Assembly: GCA_963971535.1 (NCBI GenBank)
Contig: OZ020589.1
Span: 53,027,509 to 53,091,508, forward strand
Length of the DNA: 64,000 bases
Direction: 5' to 3'
Source: Notolepis coatsorum
Taxonomy: Eukaryota; Chordata; Actinopteri; Aulopiformes; Paralepididae
The translations under genes and the position numbers were made by a program. Within the stretch, counting starts at the first letter, position 1, and each line of letters opens with the position of its first letter. Positions 55,787 to 64,000 of this stretch are shown here, one piece after another. The notes beneath the pieces were generated by a model. The model was not told the DNA's origin. It did no database searches and worked only from the letters and a program-made list of their open reading frames with translations.

Positions 55787-55794
55787 GTCATAAC

Positions 55795-56058
55795 CCCTCA
55801 GGTTATGACAGATTTAAGTGTCACCTTATGGATCAAACCTTATATCACGCTAGGGGTGGGAATCACCAGTCTCATCACGATACGATTCTTTGGACAACGA
55901 TACGATATTTGCCGATATCACAATGTCTGCCACGATATCATTTGACTTTTTTTTTTAGCTCTTAGACATTTAAATGAAAAACAATCTATTGTTTTTAATA
56001 CAAATAGACCTCCTGTTCACTGTAAAGTGCCATGTTTTGATATATTGAGCTTTAAACT
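55795..56058. other. Probable end of another hAT
   Basis: TAGGGGTGGGAATCACCAGT at 55851 resembles a hAT terminus but I could not find its partner. Confidence 0.35.
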
Positions 56059-56250
56059 TTAAAGGGGCTATGTATTGCTATTCCTAGCACTATTTGGGCA
56101 ACTTTACACAATTCCTGTTAGTCTATTGAAGACATTTGTAAGGTTTTTTTAAAAAAAATGCATTGTTTTATATTTCTAATCAAGTACTCAAAACCATCAT
56201 TTTTCAGCCTCAAGAAATCAGGCTGTTATGGCCTGGCTCCGCCCATAAGC
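56059..56250 (+). mobile_element. Left arm of the TTAA MITE family of 20789-22357
   Basis: TTAAAGGGGCTATG, CACTATTTGGGCAACTTTAC, TTTCTAATCAAGTACTCAAA correspond to 20789-20960. The right arm is missing; microsatellites follow. Confidence 0.65.
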
Positions 56251-56279
56251 ACTTTGAGTGACAGTGCCACACAGTCTGC

Positions 56280-56307
56280 ACTGGTAGAGGGAGGGAGGGA
56301 GGGGGGG

Positions 56308-56372
<65 letters not shown>

Positions 56373-56725
56373 GGTGGAGAGAGAGAGAGAGAGAGAGAGA
56401 GAAAAAAGACAGGCTGACAAGGTCCCCCCCCCCCCCCCCCCCCCCCCCCCAAGTGCTCTCTATCTCTCTCCCTCTCTCTTCCTTTCTCTCCCTCTCGGCT
56501 GAGAGTCCGCCGGCAGCTTGTGGTTTTTTTTTTTTCATTCTTTCAATCTCCCGTTTGCGTGTGTGTGGCGCGCTGCAGGTCCCCCCCCCCCCCCCCAAGT
56601 GCTCTCTATCTCTCTCCCTCTCTCTTCCTTTCTCTCCCTCTCGGTGATGAGAGTCCGCCGGCAGCTTGTGTTTTTTTTTTCTTTCTTTCAATCTCCCGTT
56701 TGCGTGTGTGTGGCGCGCTGCAGGT
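56280..56725. repeat. GA microsatellite, poly-C tracts and a 145-bp tandem duplication
   Basis: GGGA and (GA)n at 56285-56403, C-runs at 56424-56451 and 56580-56596. The block CAAGTGCTCTCTATCTCTCT through GCGTGTGTGTGGCGCGCTGC occurs twice (56450-56579 and 56597-56725). Confidence 0.88.
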
Positions 56726-56729
56726 TTAT

Positions 56730-57130
56730 GTTATGTTATATCACACTATGGGAAATTTCATATATCTGTAACGATATATATATCACGATATAGTATGTTT
56801 TCTGTAAATTGGATGAAACATGTCTAAAAAATTACCACATAATCCATGACTACTTTTTAATAATCCTGAGTGTAAACTAAATAAAAATTAAAGGCACTTA
56901 GTCTTTTAATATGGCTAGGGCTCAACAAGTCAAGTGTCACCTAATGGATCAAATCTTATATCAAGCTATATGAAATTTCATATCTCAGTAACAATATATA
57001 TCACGATATAGTACAATTTCTGTAAATTGGATGAAACATTTGTCTACAAAATAACCACATAATCCATGACTACTTTTTAATAATCCCGAGTGTAAACTAA
57101 ATAAAAATTAAGGCACTTTGTCTTTTCTCC
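56730..57130. repeat. Two direct copies of a 180-bp block
   Basis: GGAAATTTCATATATCTGTA to AAAATTAAAGGCACTTAGTC at 56749-56905 recurs at 56969-57122. The preceding GTGTCACCTWATGGATCAAA also occurs at 55819. Confidence 0.8.
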
Positions 57131-57197
57131 TTTTATTTGGAAGCAACGTATGTCAGAACCATATGCTGAATACCTCTTCACCTACGACTGAACTACA

Positions 57198-57411
57198 TGG
57201 CACCGACACTAGGGATGCAACTAAAGATGATTTTGTTATTGATTCATCTAAACGATTATTTTACCAGAAAAACAACAACAATCGATTCTATTTGCAATTC
57301 AATATTTCAAAATGTTTTACTAGTATCCTTAGGTCACATGGGTAGTTGCCTCTTTGACACCACCTACTGAATACCCAGAGTAGGAGATGAGTCATGAAGC
57401 TTATGTCTGTA
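57198..57411. repeat. Dispersed duplicate, copy 1
   Basis: ATGCAACTAAAGATGATTTT to TTATGTCTGTAAATGCAG, about 97% identical by eye to 61066-61275. Confidence 0.8.
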
Positions 57412-58600
57412 AATGCAGACATAAACCACTACTTAAAAAACCGAACCTCGACCCTCTAATCTTGAAAAATTACAGACCCATCTCCAATCTTCCGTTCCTA
57501 TCCAAAGTGTTAGAACGGATCGTCGCAACGCAATTTACTGACCATTCGTCAAACAATAATCTTAATGAATCTTTTCAATCTGGCTTTAGAGCCTTACACT
57601 CCACCGAAACGGTGGTTACCAAAGTCACAAATGACTTCTTGACTCAAACCTCACTTCTGTGCTCTTATTGCTTGATCTCAGTGCAGCCTTTGACACTGTC
57701 GATCACTAGATTCTTCTAGGTCGGCTTGAGAATCATGTTGGCATTCAGGGTCATGCACTAGCTAGGTTTAAATCCTATTTTACTGATAGAACACACTGCA
57801 TGGTCTATAATGATTTAACATCTGAGACCCTCCTAGTGCAATGTGGTGTCCCACAAGGCTCTGTCCTGGGCCCTTTGCTATTTTCGATTTACAAATAAAA
57901 CTGAGAGGCCTGTTTCAGGACATCTCCCTCAACTTTGATACTTGTCATGTATCCCAGAGCTCCACCATAAAAAACCTTGGAGTAATTTTTTATTCCTCCC
58001 TCTCATTTAATGCACATAAAAAATTTCACCAAAATTGCGTTCTTCCATCTTCGTAATATCGCAAAAATTCACCCCATTTTAACTTTGGCTGATGCTGAAA
58101 CCCTGATTCATGCTTTTGTCTCATCACGTCTGGACTACTGTAATGCACTTTTTTCAGGCCTACCTAATTCAAGCATCAAAAATCTTCAACTCGTGCATGG
58201 ATACTAACTAGAAGATTTTATCACATCACACCAGTTTTGTCCGCCCTACACTGGCTTCCTATTCAAGCCCGATCCGACTTTAAAGTGCTACTCCTCACCT
58301 ACAAAATTTTAAATGGGCTTGCACCGCTCTATCTATCCGATCTCATCTCCCGATACTCGCCCGCTCGTGCTCTGCGCTCACAAAATGCGGGGCTTCTATC
58401 GATTCCTAGGGTTAAAAAGAAATCCACCGGCCACAGAGCCTTTGTCTACCGCGCTCCCTACCTGTGGAACAAATTACCTGCCGTCGTCAGGGGCGCCTGC
58501 TCTGTCGAAGCTGCTTAAGACCCATCTTTTCTCGCTCTCCTTCAACCTACCCTGATCTCACCTGGTCTGGGACTGACCTTTAGATTAATCTGTCTAGTTA
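57412..58600 (+). pseudogene. CR1/L2/Rex-like LINE RT, catalytic motif deleted
   Basis: Fragments in several frames: KPNLDPLILKNYRPISNLPF, FQSGFRALHSTETVV, then CGVPQGSVLGPLLFSIY, and GVIFYSSLSFNAH, SRLDYCNALFSGLPNSSIKN, HITPVLSALHWLPIQARSDF, and LWNKLPAVV. Between motif B (near 57890) and the GVIFY block the FADD/YADD segment is missing, so the enzyme could not be active even with frames repaired. Multiple stops confirm decay. Confidence 0.75.
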
Positions 58601-58840
58601 AGATAAGATAAGATAAGATATTCCTTTATTGATCCCCTTGGGGAAATTCAGGCATCATAGCAGCATGGGGGGGAGGGGGGGGAGGGGTACAGGTAGTAAA
58701 ACAACACAGTATACAGGTAGTAAAAGACAACACAGGCAGTGTAAACTATTTGATCAATATGGTCAATATAATTTACTATCTGACTAGCTGAGGAATATTC
58801 ACATTATTCACAGTGTCACATAAGGTGCAGTATGCATGTT
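58601..58840. repeat. (AAGAT)n-tagged repeat fragment
   Basis: AAGAT tandem (58600-58620) followed by TCCTTTATTGATCCCCTTGG, a sequence typical of a fish LINE/SINE end. The stretch 58802-58838 is complementary to 8553-8580 (TGCATACTGCACCTTATGTG). Confidence 0.5.
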
Positions 58841-59878
58841 GCTATTGCATGCACTCATCTGTGTTTCACTACACATGAGTGCATGCTTACCAACTGTCAG
58901 TCTGCAACACTACTATCACCGACATCTGGCCCTTCTAAGGTTTCTCTCCTCCACACTGCCTGTGGTGCATTTTTAGTTAGGATGTCTATTTTCTCCCATG
59001 TCTGCTTTTCTGCAGCACTACAAACATGGGAAATCTCTAACCCCTGCCCCCCCCCCATCTCTCAGAGTGCCTGTCTCGTAGTGCTGACCAAGGTGATGGA
59101 TGCCTCGGGGTCTTGGCCAAGATTGCAGTGACTGCTCTACATGCACCACCGAGGCCATGGATCAGCTCCTTACCGTCTTCTGTCCGTGGTCTGTCAACAT
59201 GGTTTGTGGTCTGTCAATGTGATTTCATTGCTGGGTTAAGTACTTCTATTCTATTCACATAATATGCTTACTTCATATATCTATTCTATTCACATATATG
59301 CTTACCACTTGTATCTATTGCTATGTCCGCCCACTACAATCACACAAGCTGTCTAACGCCTGTCCCGTCTCCCTGCGAGTTGCTGTCCCGGAGTGTTGAC
59401 CGGAGTGTCGGACGTCCCGTGATGAAGACCGGGAGGATGCGACCCTCTCTGCGTGCCCTCCTGTCTCCCTGTCTCCGGCGGTCTCGTAGTGGTGACCGGA
59501 GTGCTGGACGTCCCGCGATGATCGGGGAGGTTGCGACCCTCTCTGCGCCGCCCCCTATCTCCCTGACGCCGGCTGTCTCGGAGCGATGACCGGAGTGTTG
59601 AACGTCCCCGTGATTAAGACGGGGAGGACGCGACCCTCTTTGCGCCGCCCCTGTGCCTCCAATAGATTCGCTATCAGCGCTATCTTTAAAAATGTTCAGT
59701 TGCTATCGCCATCAGCTATATCTTTAATTTTTCAAAATGTTCAGTTGCTATTGCATGCACTCATCTGTGTTTCACTACACATGAGTGCATGCTTACCAAC
59801 TGTCAGTCTGCAACACTACTATCACCGACATCTGGCCCTTCTAAGGTTTCTCTCCTCCACACTGCCTGTGGTGCATTT
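58838..59878. repeat. Long-range direct repeat (140 bp, two copies)
   Basis: TGTTGCTATTGCATGCACTC through CTGTGGTGCATTTTT at 58838-58975 recurs at 59740-59878. Between them, 59350-59650 holds three imperfect copies of a 100-115-bp unit containing GACCGGAGTGTY and GCGACCCTCT. Confidence 0.75.
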
Positions 59879-60041
59879 TTCCCTATTGTTAGGTTTTAGT
59901 GAGTTTTTCCTTACCTTCGCGCGGGGTATGTCTGGGAGTGTTCGCATTGCATTCATTTATTTGCATTTATTTTAAATTTGTTGGACCTTATGGTGTTCTT
60001 GTTTTGTTCTTGACGTATTGTTATGTTTCTTCTTGACTTGT

Positions 60042-60997
60042 TTAACACAATGGCGGCCAAGGACGTATATATCCGTGTTTCGAATCCAACGGTTGTGGAC
60101 CGACCATGGACATGTCCGTGGGAAGGTTGTTTTGTCCATGTTAATAACCTATTCAAGGTCGCCGAGTGGCACTGCAGATGTACCCTACTCTTTGAATTCG
60201 AAAAAGTGCATTACCGGCCAGATCCTCTTAGGGGCGCTATCTCGATAATGCATTGTGCCCTGTGGCAGAACGGTGCATTTTTTTTTTTTTTTACTTTCAA
60301 TGGAGTTTCCAGTTAGCTGGATCCTATATGTGCAGCCTGTAGCTTGGAATACCTTTTGGGACGCGGATTTCACTATGCAGTAAGGGAATATATCATCAGC
60401 CAATGGACATATCGATCTACCAGATGGCAATCGATAACTGAGAAATGCTCTGGGGGATCCAACCGGCTCACGGTAAGATCTTTTTCACGTAAATTACACG
60501 ATCAGGTCTTGTTATCATACTCAACCAGCCGATCAATGAATTTGACTACTGAGGCTAACACGGTTATTGGTAATCAATAATCAGAAACTACGTCCCCCGC
60601 CCCCCCCTTTCATGCATTCATGGTTGAGGATCGTACGGATCATATGCACTTTGAGTTTTAACTGTAGCTTCTGTATAACCGAAATGCCATTGGATATAAC
60701 GTTAGTAGCTATTAGCCCTTTATCCAGCCTTCCAGGAAATATCCTGGCCGGAATCCCTTATAACACTTATATTCAAGACGCTATAAAATGAGAACGTATT
60801 GATGAAAAAAATATTTCTTTAAGCCATTTTGAAGGGACGGTTTATGGTCTCAATTGACAATGAGAATGGACAGATAGCAATACTATAAAGTATAGATTTA
60901 GCTCTACAAACAGCCCCACGGACTATGCAAGTCTGTTTTGATATGCTGGCCATCTAGAGTAATATTAGACGCATCCAAGTGGCCGGGAAAGTGTTAA
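60042..60997. mobile_element. TTAA MITE with GGCGGCC/GGCCGGG tips
   Basis: Left TTAACACAATGGCGGCC, right GGCCGGGAAAGTGTTAA; TTAA flush. A frame begins MAAKDVYIRVSNPTVVDRPW just inside the left tip (60050) and runs about 88 codons through an AT-rich end; I see no family motif and regard it as chance. Confidence 0.65.
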
Positions 60998-61065
60998 AGA
61001 AGACGTGTCTGGCCCATGGGGACATTAACGTGTGTTGTCGGGCCTTACAAATAAATCTGATTAGA

Positions 61066-61275
61066 TTTGGATGAAACTAAAGATTATTTTATTATTGATT
61101 CATCTAAACGATCATTTTACCAGAAAAACAACAACAATCGATTCTATTTGCAATTCAATATTTCAAAATGTTTTACTAGTATCCTCAGGTCACATGGGTA
61201 GTTGCCTCTTTGACACCACCTACTGAATACCCAGAGTAGGAGATGAGCCATGAAGTTTATGTCTGTAAATGCAGC
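61066..61275. repeat. Dispersed duplicate, copy 2
   Basis: See 57198-57411; the flanks differ completely on both sides. Confidence 0.8.
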
Positions 61276-61289
61276 GGATAGTGTGGATT

Positions 61290-61494
61290 CCTACTTGGGA
61301 TCGGTACTGAACCCAGTACTTTTAAGGGTTACAGACCGAATTACGTATTATTGTTGTATTATTGCACAAATGTCTTATTCTCATTCCTTTCTTATTACTT
61401 GTATTATTGCACAATCGTTGCGGGCATGACCCCCCGCATTTCACTGTATGCTTGTATGCCGTGACAAATAAAACTCTTGACTTGACTTGATAAG
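61290..61494 (+). mobile_element. LINE 3' end with TTGAC tail
   Basis: CATTTCACTGTATGCTTGTA, GTGACAAATAAAACTCTTGA, then CTTGACTTGA. Coding sequence is absent. Confidence 0.55.
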
Positions 61495-61495
61495 C

Positions 61496-62704
61496 TATCA
61501 CTGAATCTGAAAAAAACTAAATTTATTATTTTTGGCAATCGAAAACGAGATGAAAATATAGTACTGTCCATAGATGGAGTTGATATAGAGTTACTGAATT
61601 TCGTTTTCTTGGTGTAATTATGGATGATAAACTAATATGGAAATCTCACATAGCACATGTTAAAAAAAAATAGTATTTTTGTTATGAATAAAGTAAAGGA
61701 TGTGTTAGAGTATGAGGCAATGAGAACACTCTACTGTTCACTCATCTCACCTCAGTTATTGTGTTGAAGTATGGGGGAATACTTATGGGACCAATATAAA
61801 ACCATTATATATACTACAGAAGAGGGCTGTAAGAATCACAGAGTGAATTATCGAGAACACAAACATATTATTTATTAAATCTAGAATAATTAAACTTGAG
61901 GACATGGTTAAGTTTCAAACAATGTCAATTATGTTTAGGGCAAGAAATAAGACACTGCCAGAAAAAGGACAAAATCTTTTTCATTTAGAACGTGAGTTTA
62001 GTAGAAGGAAATAGAATTTTAAACATCAGTTTGCACGTACCACACTTAAACAGATGTCCTTCAGTTATTGGTGTAAAGTTGTGGAATTCTCTCCATAGCG
62101 AGCTTAACACATGCCCATCTTTGTGCCCAGTCTGCCAGCACTGTAAGCCTATGGAGATGTTTACCTTCTTTGCAGGGCTATAACTTTTTAAATATTATAG
62201 CTATATCGACATTACTATGGCCCATTCAACATCGGGTATCTATCGTTCCGGATGTGGGAATGTTATATATGTATTGAGGCGTTGCAATATCAGAACAGGG
62301 TCCAGCTGCGTCCCAGAGGGAAGCTGGATGAATTATGAATGCATGGCGAAAAAATTAAATATTGATCCCAAAAACGAGTTCCCTCCAACGCATGGCGGGC
62401 AATAAGGAGTATATATATATAGTGTTTGTCAATTCAAAAATAATTATAAAAAATATGTATTTAGTCAGTATGAGAGTCAAATGTGATCTGAATAGTGAGA
62501 TATTTTCTTTTCTTTATTATTATTTATATAAATTATTATTTTGTGTAAATTAGGTTGTACGCCGACCATCAAGTAAAACTACTAGTTTAAAAAAAGGGGG
62601 CAGGTAACTATAAGAATTCTTCTTCCTGGTATGGTATTTATGATTTTGTATGAAAACTATATGATTGTATTGCTTCCATGTGGCAAATAAAACTCTGAAT
62701 CTGA
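61496..62704 (+). pseudogene. LINE RT C-terminal remnant with 3' UTR
   Basis: LSLNLKKTKFIIFGNRKRDE, SIDGVDIE, FLGVIMDDKLIWKSHIAHVK, then broken frames to VIGVKLWNSLHSEL. The 3' UTR ends GGCAAATAAAACTCTGAATC with a CTGAA tail at 62690-62704. The TTAA MITE fragment at 62104 splits coding region and UTR. RT palm motifs A-C are missing. Confidence 0.65.
62104..62410. mobile_element. TTAA MITE fragment (family of 30048-31014)
   Basis: Starts TTAACACATGCCCATCTTTG within the LINE codons; shares CTATGGAGATGTTTACCTTC and TATCTATCGTTC with 30100-30210. The right end is not clear. Confidence 0.6.
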
Positions 62705-62729
62705 AATTAATTTCAGATTATTCTGATTA

Positions 62730-64000
62730 TTAACCTCTTAAGCCCGGAGCCCTATTTTCTGAAAATCCACCTAAAATACATACCTAAGTAAATGGAATAT
62801 TGCTCCACTTCTACAAGGTCCATTTGCATGTTCATGGTATCTAGGGACATCTATGGACCTCAGGGAAATATTGTGTCTATTACTAGGCTTGCTTAAATTG
62901 TGATGAAACAAAGGAGAATATGAATTATGATTTTTCTTTGCATCTTTGACAGTGAATGACACCATGCTAAAAATGACCAGACATGAACTGCCACTGAGCT
63001 TGTTCAGTACCTTCTTGAGATCATGTGTACAAAAGATTTAAGGAAATGAATAAAGGGAATATGATTAAACAGAAGGTTTTGTAGATACACTACTGAATTC
63101 TTAAAAAAAGCGGCACTCGCAACTCACTTTTGATGCTCCAAGGTGTTTTTAATTGTGACAAATAATAGCAGCAGATACAACGGTTAGACCCTTCCGGTCT
63201 TTTTCAAGTATGCGTTGCGAGTCCCGCTTTGTTTTATGTACTACTGTTTTTACAGTTTGGCTCAGCACCAAGGAACGGAGGATGTGCGTTATAAATTTTT
63301 TCTGGACAGTACTGAATTCTCCCATCCGGACCAATGCAATTTGAAATATCATTATACAATATAGAATAGCAGGCTTATAAATTACCTTATTATAGCCAAT
63401 TTGCACATTCATGGATTGTGCCAAATCTTATCTTTCAAATGCCCAAGTTCAATTTGGATTTAGTATCACCAGGCGTGCATAAGAACAGATAATGAAATCT
63501 ACTGTATGTACAGTAGCTTTTTTATTTTTGCCAGTGCCGCCATTTTGAAACTGATTATTGCTCAATGCTAAAAATAGGGAAGAGAAACTAACTGCACTCC
63601 ACTGCAATATATGCCAATAACGTTAAGTTTTGTGGTATATTATCCCGAGTAATAAGAGATATTAAAAAAGTTCATACAGAAGTAATTAGCTTGAAGCCCC
63701 ATAGAGGCCTTTGGGAAGTGTCGTTCTGAAAAATTCCAACGCTCATTGAAAGCTCTCGATGTCCTATTCAAAATGGCGTCAAAACAACTACAATTCCCGA
63801 CGTTATGTTTTTCAAAATGGCCGACTTTCACGATAAAAACTGAAAAACTAATACTAAAATCGCACTAATAACACTTTAACCTATTGGTAAACTAAGGTAT
63901 TGATGATAATATACATTATAACTGCTGTTGTGACATGGTTATGATGTCTATACTTGAATACGTTTGACAAAAGAATATATAATTTTGTCAGACAGTCTAG
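62730..64000. mobile_element. TTAA MITE family 2, copy 3 (runs to window end)
   Basis: TTAACCTCTTAAGCCCGGAG start; collinear with 11871-13503 and, reversed, 53216-54225. A 208-bp insertion (63102-63309) interrupts it. The right terminus is beyond the window or within its last bases. Confidence 0.75.
63102..63309. mobile_element. 208-bp insertion with 11-bp TSD
   Basis: TACTGAATTCT flanks both sides (63091-63101, 63310-63320). One end is A-rich (AAAAAAAG) and the interior contains ACTCGCAACTC and its inverse GTTGCGAGT, plus AGACCCTTCCGGTCTTTTTC. A TSD of this length suggests target-primed reverse transcription (SINE or truncated LINE). Confidence 0.6.

Noticed and set aside
60023..60316. 97-codon frame starting near a MITE tip
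   Set aside because: It overlaps the inverted tip, ends in a homopolymer-encoded Phe run and has no recognisable domain.

Overview
The window is vertebrate nuclear DNA, almost certainly from a ray-finned fish. The evidence is the mixture of element families: Sushi-type Ty3/gypsy elements, DIRS-type tyrosine-recombinase retroelements, L2/CR1/Rex-like, I-like and L1-like LINEs, a tRNA-derived SINE with a typical fish body, many hAT and TTAA-target DNA transposons, abundant microsatellites and a KRAB-less C2H2 zinc-finger exon. No species can be named from the sequence. Only one probable host exon is present (the zinc-finger exon, minus strand, 49017-50206). Nearly everything else is layered transposable elements, many with termini and target-site duplications (TSDs) that can be read exactly.

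Layout. 1-2968: LINE with endonuclease and reverse transcriptase (RT) remnants. 3205-3735: fragment of an I-like LINE. 4044-8547: complete young Sushi-type LTR element (element A), two 1080-bp LTRs and one open reading frame with an unusual domain order. 8977-9600: TTAA-type MITE. 9737-19956: two DIRS-type elements, one on each strand, the first broken by a LINE end, a TTAA MITE and a hAT-like MITE. 20060-22357: 34-bp minisatellite and a MITE carrying about 22 copies of a 55-bp repeat. 22360-25892: LINE remnants and an unassigned stretch. 25893-31014: a hAT holding a second hAT, which holds an L2 LINE with a 549-codon open frame, all in the tip of a TTAA element.

32216-43690: minus-strand Ty3/gypsy-like element X. 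It has a Lys-type primer-binding site and gag zinc knuckle, protease and integrase remnants, but no RT or integrase core. A short segment resembling translation factor eIF4B lies where RT should be. Its 5' LTR is split by element Y (relative of A), a palindromic element Z, and a hAT (W). 44519-46829: LTR element with no coding capacity. 46900-51215: LINE pieces, a small TIR element, the zinc-finger exon and an L1-like LINE end. 51216-55786: a SINE split by a hAT, a TTAA MITE and a BED-finger hAT. 55787-64000: microsatellites, two degenerate LINEs, further TTAA MITEs and local duplications.

No operon-like cooperation exists. The biology is one of parasites and their derivatives: most elements are non-autonomous and would depend on enzymes supplied from elsewhere. 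The most notable object is element A, with near-identical LTRs and one uninterrupted 799-codon frame that joins an integrase zinc-binding module, Gag, a piece of RT leader, a zinc knuckle, a protease and a Ser/Pro repeat tail, without RT, RNase H or integrase core.
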